Of a stretch of DNA of 64,000 nt, positions 9,365 to 17,191 are shown one piece after another. The stretch's first letter is position 1, and the number at the start of each line of letters is the position of its first letter. Position numbers and translations under genes: made by a program. The DNA comes from Bacillota bacterium (GTDB taxonomy: Bacteria > Bacillota > Sulfobacillia > JACIYH01), in assembly GCA_030019365.1 (NCBI GenBank), contig JASEFA010000001.1, positions 524,953-588,952 on the forward strand. The letters are read 5' to 3'. The notes below the pieces were generated by a model. That model ran no database searches. It saw nothing but the letters and a program-made list of their open reading frames with translations, and was not told where the DNA came from.

Positions 9365-12157
9365 CTAAGCCATATACGACGTCGGTGTCAGGATTCCTCC
9401 TTCGCCGCGCCGTGATTTGCGCTGGGACCGCACCTCGGCAGCGACGCGGGCCAGGGCGTCCCCGATGCCGGCCGGGTCGCGCCCGCCGGCCTCGGCCATG
9501 TGTGGTTTCCCCCCGCCGCCCCCGCCCACCAGGGGTGCCAGGGCCTTGATCAGCCGGTCGGCGTGGAGCCCGCGCCCCACCAGGTCGGGGGACACCATGG
9601 CCAGCAGGTGGGCGCGGCCTCCCTGCTCGGCCGCCAGCACCACCACTCCCGACCCCAGGCTGTCTCTTACGGCGTCCCCCAGCGTGCGCATGGCCCCCCG
9701 GTCGGGCAGCGGACAGCGGGCGGCCACCACCTTGATCCCCTCCACCTCGGTGGCGGTGGCGGCCAGCAACCTGGCCTCCCGGCCCAGCAGGGAAGCCTGC
9801 AGCGACTCCAGCCGCCGCCCAGCCGCGGCCAGCTCTTCCCGGAGCTCGGCCACCCGGGCGGGAAGTTCCTGGGGTGCGACTCCGAGGGGCTCCGCCGCCT
9901 GCGCGAGCAGCTCCTCCTGGCGACGGACCCAGGCCAGGGCCACCCGCCCCGCCACCGCCTCCACCCGCCGCACCCCGGCCGCTACCGCCGAGGATGAGGT
10001 CAGGCGAAACATACCCACCTGCCCGGTGGTGCGGAGGTGGGTGCCGCCGCACAGTTCCAGGCTGAATTCCCCCATCCGCACCACCCGCACGACCTCCCCG
10101 TACTTCTCCCCGAAGAGGGCCACGGCCCCCATGCGCGTGGCCTCATCCCGCGAGGTATACAGCGCCTCCACGGGCAGGTCGGCCATTATCTGCTCGTTCA
10201 CCAGGTCCTCCACCTGGCGCAACTCCGACGGCGAGGGTGCCTGGTAGTGCACAAAGTCGAAGCGCAGCCGGTCCGGCGCCACCAGCGACCCCGCCTGGGT
10301 GGCGTGACTCCCCAGCACCTCCCGCAGGGCGCGGTGCAGGAGGTGGGTGGCGGTGTGGTGGCGGGCAATGTCCAGGCGGCGGTCGCCGTCCACCCGTGCC
10401 CTCACCCGGTCCCCCACCCGCAGGGTACCGCGGTCCACCTCCACCAGGTGGAGGATACGCCCACCCGGCGTCCGCTGCGCGTCCAGTACGCGTGCTGACA
10501 GGGCGCCGTGGGTGATTTCCCCCGCGTCGGACACCTGCCCCCCCGCCTCGGCGTAAAAGGGGGTGCGGTCCACCAACACACGGGCCCGTCCCCCCGCCCG
10601 CACCTCACCGTGCAACCTGTCCTCCCCGGAAGGCACCCCGGTGCCGGCCTCCCCGGGCACCTGACGGCCGGCACCCTCGTGGGGGGCGTCCTCGCCCACC
10701 CCGGTGGGGCCCCCGTCGTGGGGGCCCCCGCCCGCCGGGAGCAGTGCGAGAACCACCGCTTCGTCGTCCAACCGGTCGTAGCCTACGAAATCGGTTTCGG
10801 GGTACTGGGCGAGAAGCATGTCAAGGGGCGAGCCGATGTCCCAGCCCTCCACCGCCCGCGCCGCCCGGGCCCTCTCCCGCTGCCCCTCCATGGCCTGCTC
10901 GAATCCTTCCCGGTCCAGGCCAAGGCCCTGCTCGGCAGCAATGTCCGCGGTGAGGTCGAGCGGGAACCCGTAGGTGTCATACAGCAGGAAGGCATCACGC
11001 CCGGGGAGGCGGTCAAGGCCCTTCTCTCGGGCCGCCGCCACCAGCTCCAGGGCACGCTCCGTCCCCTCCGCCAGGGTCTGACGGAAACGCTCCTCCTCGG
11101 CCCGCATGACCCCGGCCACCTGAGGGGCGGCCGCCCGCAGGTGGGTGTAGGGGTCACCCATGATGTCCACCGCCACGGGCACCAGCCGGTGCAGGAAGGC
11201 CTCCCCGATGCCCAGGGACTCCCCGTAGCGCACTGCCCGGCGCAGAAGCCGCCTGATCACGTATCCCCTGCCCTCGTTGGAGGGAAGCACCCCCTCGGCC
11301 ACCGCGAAGGTGATGGCCCGCAGGTGGTCGGCGATCACCCGCATGGCAACGTCGTCCGCCTCCCGCGCCCCGTACCGCTTACCGGAAAGGCGGGCAGCTT
11401 CACTCACCAGGGGGAAGAGGAGGTCACACTCAAAGTTGGAGTCGACCCCCTGCATCACCGAGGCGATGCGCTCCAGGCCCATCCCCGTGTCGATGTTCTT
11501 GCGCGGCAGGGGAACGTGCTCGCCGCTCTCCAGGTGGTTGAACTGGCTGAACACCAGGTTCCACAGTTCCAGGTAGCGGGAACACTCGCACCCGGGGCGG
11601 CAATCGGGCGATCCGCAGCCGAAGGCGGGACCGCGATCGATGTAGATCTCCGAACAGGGCCCGCACGGCCCGGGCCCGATGTCCCAGAAGTTGGTCTCGT
11701 CGTCCACCACCTTCTCCGGGGGCAGGCCCACGTCGCGCATCCAGATCTGGCGTGCCTCGTCGTCGGTGGGATGGACGCTCGCCCACAGGTCCTCCGCTGG
11801 CAGCCCGAGCACGCCCGTCAGATACTCCCATCCCCACACGATGGCCTCGCGCTTGAAGTAGTCCCCGATAGAGAAGTTCCCCAGCATCTCGAACAGGGTG
11901 TGGTGCCGCGGCGTGTGCCCCACATTCTCGATGTCGCTGGTACGCAGGGAGAGCTGACTGGAGGCCAGCCGGTGGCGCGGCGGCTCCGCCTTGCCCGCGA
12001 AGTAGGGCTTGAGCGGCGCGACCCCGGCGTTGATCCACAGCAGGGTGGGATCGTCCCTGGGGACCAGCGGGGCGCTGTCCAGCACCAGGTGATCCCGCTC
12101 GGCGAAGAACTCCAGGAACTTCCGTCTCAATTCCTTTCCCGTCACCGTTCCCGTCAT
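9365..12157 (-). CDS. alaS: Alanine--tRNA ligase
   Basis: Charges tRNA-Ala and edits mischarged Ser/Gly. The class II catalytic core opens LRRKFLEFFAERDHLVL and WINAGVAPLKPYF. The editing-domain zinc ligands are in HTATHLLHRALREVLG and ELCGGTHLRTTG, and the C-Ala domain ends with GGGGGGKPHMAEAGG. The start is ATG 12157, behind GGAGGAG; the frame is open further upstream but that sequence is the T-box leader. At 930 residues it is about 50 longer than usual, because a Gly/Pro/Glu-rich insert (about residues 471-525) separates the tRNA-recognition region from VLVDRTPFYAEAGGQ. Confidence 0.96.
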   Translation of the reverse strand: MTGTVTGKELRRKFLEFFAERDHLVLDSAPLVPRDDPTLLWINAGVAPLKPYFAGKAEPPRHRLASSQLSLRTSDIENVGHTPRHHTLFEMLGNFSIGDYFKREAIVWGWEYLTGVLGLPAEDLWASVHPTDDEARQIWMRDVGLPPEKVVDDETNFWDIGPGPCGPCSEIYIDRGPAFGCGSPDCRPGCECSRYLELWNLVFSQFNHLESGEHVPLPRKNIDTGMGLERIASVMQGVDSNFECDLLFPLVSEAARLSGKRYGAREADDVAMRVIADHLRAITFAVAEGVLPSNEGRGYVIRRLLRRAVRYGESLGIGEAFLHRLVPVAVDIMGDPYTHLRAAAPQVAGVMRAEEERFRQTLAEGTERALELVAAAREKGLDRLPGRDAFLLYDTYGFPLDLTADIAAEQGLGLDREGFEQAMEGQRERARAARAVEGWDIGSPLDMLLAQYPETDFVGYDRLDDEAVVLALLPAGGGPHDGGPTGVGEDAPHEGAGRQVPGEAGTGVPSGEDRLHGEVRAGGRARVLVDRTPFYAEAGGQVSDAGEITHGALSARVLDAQRTPGGRILHLVEVDRGTLRVGDRVRARVDGDRRLDIARHHTATHLLHRALREVLGSHATQAGSLVAPDRLRFDFVHYQAPSPSELRQVEDLVNEQIMADLPVEALYTSRDEATRMGAVALFGEKYGEVVRVVRMGEFSLELCGGTHLRTTGQVGMFRLTSSSAVAAGVRRVEAVAGRVALAWVRRQEELLAQAAEPLGVAPQELPARVAELREELAAAGRRLESLQASLLGREARLLAATATEVEGIKVVAARCPLPDRGAMRTLGDAVRDSLGSGVVVLAAEQGGRAHLLAMVSPDLVGRGLHADRLIKALAPLVGGGGGGKPHMAEAGGRDPAGIGDALARVAAEVRSQRKSRRGEGGILTPTSYMA

Positions 12158-12291
12158 CGTGATTCTCCTCCTCACCTCGACCGCCCGCCTCGGGCTGCTC
12201 CTCGCCGCCGCGTCGCCTGCCGCAACGTTCTCTCGCCCACCGGTGAGCGCGTCGTCGCGGCGGCAGGAGCGACCGCCAACCCGGCGGCAGC

Positions 12292-12610
12292 AAAAGATGA
12301 TCCCCCGCCCGCAGGGGCGAGGGATCGTTCGCGGTACCACCCTGTTCACCGCCGCGTCGCCGCGGCGGCCTCGGCGTGCTCGACCGGCAAACACGCTCAC
12401 GCTGGCTCGCGCGCCTGCCCTCGGCCGGCACCCCTGCGCCTAACGGCGACCACCGCCGGCGCCTACTCGTCCCCTGTCCCACGCGTCGCCGGTAGGACTT
12501 TCGGCACCGGAGCTCGGGGGAGGCGTTCGACCGCTTACCCGGGAAACCTCGCAGCCATGGGCTTCCTCTCTGGGCGGCAGGGCGGCCTACTCGGCCCCGT
12601 CATCGCTTTG
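12292..12610 (-). promoter_or_regulatory. Alanine T-box leader of alaS
   Basis: tRNA-sensing riboswitch that aborts transcription when tRNA-Ala is charged. The 14-base T-box AGGGTGGTACCGCG is at 12343-12330. It is followed by a terminator with a perfect 12-bp stem (GATCCCTCGCCC with GGGCGGGGGATC, loop CTGC) and ATCTTTT, ending at 12292. Upstream are stem I hallmarks: GATGACGGGGCCGAGTA near 12604, AGAGAGGAAGCC with GGCTGCGAGG, and GAAC followed by GCCTCCCCCGAGC. A GCG triplet at 12534-12532, just before GAAC, is a candidate alanine specifier; I have not folded the RNA to prove it. The position directly before alaS supports alanine specificity. Confidence 0.92.
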
Positions 12611-12616
12611 TCCCTG

Positions 12617-12645
12617 ATTGTACGGGACGCGCAAACTCCTGTCAA
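12617..12645 (-). promoter_or_regulatory. Sigma-A promoter of alaS T-box operon
   Basis: TTGACA (12645-12640), a 17-base spacer and TACAAT (12622-12617) on the minus strand. It matches the vegetative consensus at 11 of 12 positions and sits immediately ahead of the T-box leader, giving a start near 12610. Confidence 0.9.
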
Positions 12646-12713
12646 CCAGACCGCATAGCGCTGACGAGCTACAACAGGTCCGCGATTCCGCTCGTCTCGC
12701 AGGGCGGGGGGGG

Positions 12714-12743
12714 TTGGCCGCGGGGGCCGCTGCAGGATACAAT
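12714..12743 (+). promoter_or_regulatory. Probable promoter of M28 peptidase gene
   Basis: TTGGCC, an 18-base spacer and TACAAT on the plus strand, about 33 bases before the peptidase start and divergent from the alaS promoter. The -35 box matches at only three positions. Confidence 0.55.
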
Positions 12744-12775
12744 GGCGGAAAAGCAGCACGACGGGGGGAGTGGGG

Positions 12776-13972
12776 ATGCGGGACCCGGTGGAGCATGTTC
12801 AGGAACTGGCAGCGAAGATCGGGCCGCGGGGAGCCACCACGGAGGGAGAGCGCCGGGGCGCGGGGTACGCGCGCCGCGAAATGGAGCGCTGGGCCCACGC
12901 CGTCACGGTAGAACCCTTCTCCTCGTGCCCCACCCTCAGCTGGCCCTGGGGACTGGTGGCCGTGCTCCTGGTGGCCAGCGCCACCCTGGTCTGGTTGTGG
13001 CCGTGGGCGGCGGTGGCCGCGGCGGCGGCCGGGTTCGCCACCTTCGTGGGACTGGCGCGGGGCTCCTTTGAGGTGGGCCGGCTCTTTCCGGGACGGCCCA
13101 GCCAGAACATCCTGGGCGTGGTGAAGCCGCGCGGCGAGGCGCGTCACCGGGTGGTGCTGGCGGCCCATGTGGATAGCACGCGTTCCGCCCTCTTCTACCA
13201 CCCCGCCCGGCTCCACCTCTTCCGGCTCAACCACATCCTGAACATGGTCACCGCCGGCGGCCTGCTGCTCTTCGGCCTGCTCACCGCCCTGCGAGTACCG
13301 CCGGGCCCCCTGTGCTGGCGTCTGCTCACGTTGCCCCTGGCGGCCGTCGCCCTTTACGGGGGCTACGTCCTCCTGCACCGCGAACTCTTCTGCAATTACA
13401 TCCCCGGCGCCAACGACAACGCCTCCGGGGTGGCGGCCGCCCTCTGGGTGGGCGAGGCGGTGGCGGCCGAGCCGCTTGAGCACACCGAGCTCTGGTGCGC
13501 GGTAACCGGCTGCGAGGAAGTGGGATACGCGGCGGGCATGGATCGCTTCGTGCGGGCTCACCTGGGCGAGTTGCGGGGTGCCGACATCCTGGTGTTCGAC
13601 TCGGTGGGCGCCGGGCACATCCGCTACCTGACGGGCGAGGGCATCATGGGTTACCTGCCCATGGCCCCGGACCTGGTGGCCCTGGCGGCCGAGGTGGCCG
13701 GGGCCTATCCAGATTGGGGGATCCGGGGCACCAGGTTCGGCCTCGGTTACACCGATGCCACCCCCGCGCTGATGCGCGGGCTGCGGGCCCTGGCCCTGTT
13801 CACCCTGGGCGAGCGCGGCCTCATCAAGAACTACCACTGGCCCAGCGACACCGCGGAGAACATCGAACCGGAAACCCTGCGGCGGGTGGCCCGGTACAGC
13901 CTGGCCCTGGTGCGGGCAATCGACCGCCGCCACGCGGGCACGCCCGCCCCGGCACCGCACGCTGTCGACTGA
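12776..13972 (+). CDS. M28-family metallopeptidase with membrane segments
   Basis: Predicted zinc aminopeptidase of family M28. Co-catalytic metal ligands are visible in order: AAHVDST (His, Asp), PGANDNASG (Asp), GCEEVGYA (Glu-Glu), VFDSVGAG (Asp) and NYHWPSDT (His). Two hydrophobic stretches, near residues 55-85 (WPWGLVAVLLVASATLVWLW) and about 160-200, suggest the protein is anchored in the membrane with the catalytic domain split around them. I prefer ATG 12776, five bases after GGAG; GTG 12770 is in frame. It is divergent from alaS with its own promoter. The substrate is not predictable. Confidence 0.8.
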   Translation: MRDPVEHVQELAAKIGPRGATTEGERRGAGYARREMERWAHAVTVEPFSSCPTLSWPWGLVAVLLVASATLVWLWPWAAVAAAAAGFATFVGLARGSFEVGRLFPGRPSQNILGVVKPRGEARHRVVLAAHVDSTRSALFYHPARLHLFRLNHILNMVTAGGLLLFGLLTALRVPPGPLCWRLLTLPLAAVALYGGYVLLHRELFCNYIPGANDNASGVAAALWVGEAVAAEPLEHTELWCAVTGCEEVGYAAGMDRFVRAHLGELRGADILVFDSVGAGHIRYLTGEGIMGYLPMAPDLVALAAEVAGAYPDWGIRGTRFGLGYTDATPALMRGLRALALFTLGERGLIKNYHWPSDTAENIEPETLRRVARYSLALVRAIDRRHAGTPAPAPHAVD

Positions 13973-14081
13973 GCGTACCGGTACCGGCGCCGCCAGCCAC
14001 AGCGGCGGCGAGGTGCTGTACGCCGCGCCCACAGGCCCCGGCCTTACCAGAGAACGCGTTCTTTCTGGAGGAATGGAAGCG

Positions 14082-14774
14082 GTGACAGGAACGCTCATCA
14101 ACGCGGCTACTGTAATCGCAGGAGGCACCCTGGGCACACTGCTGGGCAACCGCCTCCCCACCCGGGTGCGCAGCACGGTCATGGACGCCCTGGGGCTGAC
14201 CACGATCCTTATCGGGTTGAAGATGGCCTTCGAGACCTCCAACGTCCTGCTGCTGCTGGGTAGCCTCCTGCTCGGCGGCATCGCGGGGGAATTGCTGGAT
14301 ATCGAAGCCGCGCTCAACCGCCTGGCCGGGCGGCTGGAAGCCCGCGTGTCGCCCGGCTCAGGGACGGCCACGGGCGGGCGGTTTGCGCGCGGCTTCGTCA
14401 CCGCGTCCCTGGTGTTCTGCGTGGGCCCCATGACCATCATGGGGTCCCTCCAGGACGGCCTCACCGGCGACTACAGTACCCTGGCCATCAAGGCCATGCT
14501 GGACGGCTTCGCCGCCCTGGCCTTCGCCTCGTCCCTGGGCATGGGGGTGACATTCTCCGCCCTGGTGGTCCTGGTCTACCAGGGAGGTATTACCCTGGCG
14601 GCCGCCTGGGCCCAGGCCATCCTCACCCCAGCCATGGTGGCGGAGATGACCGCCACCGGGGGACTGCTAATCTTCGCCATCGGCCTGGGGCTCCTCGAAC
14701 TCAAACGCATCCGGGTGGCGAACCTGCTCCCGGCCATCTTCGTCGCTCCCCTGCTGGTCGCCCTCTTCCACTAG
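14082..14774 (+). CDS. DUF554 family membrane protein
   Basis: Polytopic membrane protein of the DUF554 family (YdfK/YqgA-like), whose function is unknown. The opening GTLINAATVIAGGTLGTLLG and the central CVGPMTIMGSLQDGL with GDYSTLAIKAMLDGFAALAF are the family hallmarks. I count about six to seven hydrophobic helices. GTG 14082 is chosen because GGAGG precedes it by ten bases; ATG 14073 lies too close to the same site. The 3' end overlaps the convergent ruvX frame by 108 bp, which is unusual. Confidence 0.85.
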   Translation: MTGTLINAATVIAGGTLGTLLGNRLPTRVRSTVMDALGLTTILIGLKMAFETSNVLLLLGSLLLGGIAGELLDIEAALNRLAGRLEARVSPGSGTATGGRFARGFVTASLVFCVGPMTIMGSLQDGLTGDYSTLAIKAMLDGFAALAFASSLGMGVTFSALVVLVYQGGITLAAAWAQAILTPAMVAEMTATGGLLIFAIGLGLLELKRIRVANLLPAIFVAPLLVALFH

Positions 14775-15236
14775 CTCCTGGCCCGGCACCAGCCGATGGG
14801 GGCGGCCGGCATCCGGCTCTCGCGCCCGCCGGCGGTCGAGGTAGGATTGCAGGATAAGAGCGGCGGCCGTCTTGTCGATGACCTGCCGGCGCCGCCGCCG
14901 GCTGAGGTCGGCACCCACCAGCAGTCGCTCCGCCTGACAGGTGGTGAGCCGCTCGTCCTCCAGGTGCACGGGCAGCCCGATGACGGCAGCCAGCCGGCGG
15001 GCGAATGCCTCCGCGCGCTCCGCCTGGGAACCGCGGCTGCCGTCCAGGGACAGAGGCAGGCCGACCACCACCTCGCTCACATCCCACTCCCGGACCAGTC
15101 GCAATACCTCCCCCAGGTCCTTTTCCCGATTCCGCCGGCGGATGACCCCCACGCCCTGACCCGTCCAGCCCAGCGGATCGGATACCGCCACCCCTATCGT
15201 CTTGCTCCCCACGTCCAGCGCCATGATCCTGCCCAA
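14667..15236 (-). CDS. ruvX: Holliday junction resolvase-like protein, YqgF/RuvX family
   Basis: RNase H-fold protein of the YqgF family, implicated in Holliday junction resolution or pre-16S rRNA processing. ALDVGSKTIGVAVSDPLG, VVVGLPLSLDGSRGSQ, VHLEDERLTT and the C-terminal VIDKTAAALILQSYLD are diagnostic. TTG 15236 fits the family N-terminus (M-x-x-I-x-x-LDVG) with GGTGA upstream; ATG 15224 is an alternative. The conserved domain ends near residue 140; the remaining 49 Asp/Glu/Gly-rich residues lie largely antisense to the end of the DUF554 gene. Confidence 0.9.
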   Translation of the reverse strand: MGRIMALDVGSKTIGVAVSDPLGWTGQGVGVIRRRNREKDLGEVLRLVREWDVSEVVVGLPLSLDGSRGSQAERAEAFARRLAAVIGLPVHLEDERLTTCQAERLLVGADLSRRRRRQVIDKTAAALILQSYLDRRRAREPDAGRPHRLVPGQELVEEGDQQGSDEDGREQVRHPDAFEFEEPQADGED

Positions 15237-15254
15237 CAGCCGTTCACCAGCAAG

Positions 15255-15283
15255 ATAATATCATGCGCCTTGACCCCTGTCAC
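15255..15283 (-). promoter_or_regulatory. Promoter of ruvX
   Basis: GTGACA, a 17-base spacer and TATTAT on the minus strand; the predicted start near 15248 leaves a very short leader before TTG 15236. Confidence 0.65.
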
Positions 15284-15417
15284 CACGATCCCCCGCCCCG
15301 CGCCCAACGCTGTCCGCACACGCGACGGGTCCGCGGCTCGACCCCATCATGGGGGGTCTCACGGACGCGCGGTGTCCGCCCCCGCACCAACGGGCGGCCA
15401 CTCTCCCGCCGGGGAAG

Positions 15418-16431
15418 TCAGGGCCGCGGATTGTCGACCCAGCGCTGGTAGGCAAGGGACAGCAGTGGTCGCAACGCTCCTGCCACGGGCACGGCCAGAA
15501 TCATCCCTGTGAGTCCGCCCAGATAGCCCCCCGAGAGGACGGCGCCCGCCACCACCACGGGATGGAGGCCGGTCCGCTGGCCCACCATACGGGGGGACAG
15601 GAAGCCGGCCTCCAGTTGCTGGATAAGTACCAGCGCCAGCACCACCTTCAGCACCATGACCGGCCCTCTCGTGAGAGCCAGCAATCCCGCCGGAAGCCCA
15701 CCCAGGACGGGGCCAAAGTAAGGGATGAGGTCGCTCACCCCCGCCACCAGACCCAGAAGCAGGGGGAAGGGCATACCCAGGAGGAACATGGCCGCCGCTA
15801 CCAGGACTCCCACCAGGCCGGCCACGACTACCTGACCCCGGAAGAAGCCGCCCACGGCACGGTCCACTTCCGCCACCACCCGCCAGCCCTTCTCCGTGAG
15901 GTGCCAGGGGACCAGGCAGAACAGCCAGGCCTTGATGGCCTCCAGATCGCGGAGGAGAAAGTAGGCCAGGAAAGGTGACAGGAGCAGGCTGGCCAGCACG
16001 GGGGCAGCACCCACCACGCCACGTGCCATCTCGCGGGCGTCACTTACCATCGCCCCCTGCGCCGCCAGGAGGACCTCGTTCACCGCCGCCCGGATCGCCG
16101 CCGGCAACCAGGGAGCGGCGAGGTGCCCCTGTAAATCGGAACCCCACCTGCTCAAGCGCTCGGCATAGAACGGCAGTTGCGAGGCGGCCACCCCCATTTC
16201 CGCGAGCAACCGGGGCAGGTATACGAGGAGGAAGCCCGCCGTTGCTGCCACCCCTCCCGCATACACAGCGGCTATGGCAGCGGTGCGGCCCAAACCCCTC
16301 CTTTGCAGCCACGTCACGGCTGGGTTGAGCAGGTATACCAGCGCCAGGGCCCCCAGGAATGGGGGCAATGTGCGCCTTACCAGGTAGAGGAAGGTCACCG
16401 TCGCCAGCCCGAACCCCACCAGGGCCAGCAC
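15418..16431 (-). CDS. AI-2E family transporter (PerM-like permease)
   Basis: Polytopic inner-membrane protein of the AI-2E/PerM (UPF0118) family; some members export small molecules or ions. The family pattern is clear: an N-terminal two-helix block (LALVYLLNP), a soluble middle with RLSRWGSDLQGHL, then FLAYFLLRD, the VSDLIPYFGPVLGG motif and VVVAGAVLSGGYLGGLTGMI. The start is uncertain. GTG 16431 gives 337 residues beginning just before the first helix; TTG 16515 would give 365. The frame is open far upstream through ytxH, but that part is a shadow. The order with the zinc-ribbon and YtxH genes suggests co-transcription. Confidence 0.85.
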   Translation of the reverse strand: MLALVGFGLATVTFLYLVRRTLPPFLGALALVYLLNPAVTWLQRRGLGRTAAIAAVYAGGVAATAGFLLVYLPRLLAEMGVAASQLPFYAERLSRWGSDLQGHLAAPWLPAAIRAAVNEVLLAAQGAMVSDAREMARGVVGAAPVLASLLLSPFLAYFLLRDLEAIKAWLFCLVPWHLTEKGWRVVAEVDRAVGGFFRGQVVVAGLVGVLVAAAMFLLGMPFPLLLGLVAGVSDLIPYFGPVLGGLPAGLLALTRGPVMVLKVVLALVLIQQLEAGFLSPRMVGQRTGLHPVVVAGAVLSGGYLGGLTGMILAVPVAGALRPLLSLAYQRWVDNPRP

Positions 16432-16589
16432 CCTTCTGGCGTCGCGCAGCCGCCCGACCCGGGACCCTCCAGTCGCAGGAAGATGCCCGGTGCGCGACTT
16501 CGCAGCCGCAGGCAAAAGGCCGCTCGAGGAGTCCCCGGGCGCGCGCGGTGCCCCGGCGGTAACGTACCGATGAGCCCTCCGGCGCCCTC

Positions 16590-16787
16590 TTACCTCACCA
16601 CCATGCGCACGATACGCGACCTGATGCCTCTCCACGCGCGCCGCGCGCCCCGCCGGGCGTTTTCGCTGGCGACGTCGATGAGGCGGCGCCGCGAAGTGGC
16701 GCGCGTCTCCGGACTCATGAACAGCGCGGCTGCGATGCCCAGCACGGATCCGGCCAGCAGACCTCGCCAAAAACTGCCCACGACCAT
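16590..16787 (-). CDS. Small YtxH-like membrane protein
   Basis: A 65-residue protein with one N-terminal membrane helix (GLLAGSVLGIAAALFMSP) followed by a strongly basic, Arg/Ala-rich amphipathic tail. This resembles the short YtxH/gas-vesicle-P-like family. AAAGGAAG just upstream supports a start at ATG 16787 (or the adjacent GTG 16790). It lies between the zinc-ribbon gene and the permease on the same strand. Function unknown. Confidence 0.7.
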   Translation of the reverse strand: MVVGSFWRGLLAGSVLGIAAALFMSPETRATSRRRLIDVASENARRGARRAWRGIRSRIVRMVVR

Positions 16788-16829
16788 CACTTCCTTTGCC
16801 CCACCCGCTGCCTGAGGCCACCGGCAGGC

Positions 16830-17048
16830 TCAGGAAACCCGCGGGTGATCTCCTGACCGCCGGACACCGGTGAGTTCCCGCACTTCCTCCGGCCGGAGGT
16901 GCACAAGGGTACCGTCCTCCTCCACCCGGTAGACCTGCAGGCCCCGGCGGCCGGCGGAGAACTCCACGCAGCAGTCCCAGCAGTAGTATTGCCCGCTGCC
17001 CACCCTCCCGGTGGCCCTGCCACCGCAGACGGGGCAAACGACGTCCAC
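16830..17048 (-). CDS. Small zinc-ribbon protein
   Basis: 72 residues with an N-terminal zinc ribbon: VVCPVCGG, then GSGQYYCWDCCVEF, giving two Cys-x2-Cys pairs about 17 residues apart. The rest is a short beta-rich segment (LQVYRVEEDGTLVHL) and a basic tail. The GTG start at 17048 has GGGGAGG seven bases upstream. Similar small proteins occur, as I recall, beside YtxH and AI-2E permease genes in Clostridia. No function can be assigned beyond metal binding. Confidence 0.75.
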   Translation of the reverse strand: MDVVCPVCGGRATGRVGSGQYYCWDCCVEFSAGRRGLQVYRVEEDGTLVHLRPEEVRELTGVRRSGDHPRVS

Positions 17049-17191
17049 AGTCCGTCCTCCCCAAAAGCATTTGAGGGACGTACCCTCACCAATCAGTATC
17101 CCGTGCTGAACAAAGTTTCATTCTTGGAAAGGGGTCGTGCGCTTGCACCCCGGCCCGCGCCACCGCCCGCGCTGCCGGAGGCGGTCGCCGA

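Noticed and set aside
9361-9385. Plus-strand TTGACT as a promoter -35 near the alaS end
   Set aside because: No -10 box at a suitable distance and no plus-strand gene follows.
12587-14464. 625-codon minus-strand frame
   Set aside because: Opposite the M28 peptidase and DUF554 genes, which are recognisable; no motif in the shadow.
17071-17150. Weak hairpins after mnmA as terminators
   Set aside because: Short or bulged stems with poor T runs; not convincing enough to call.
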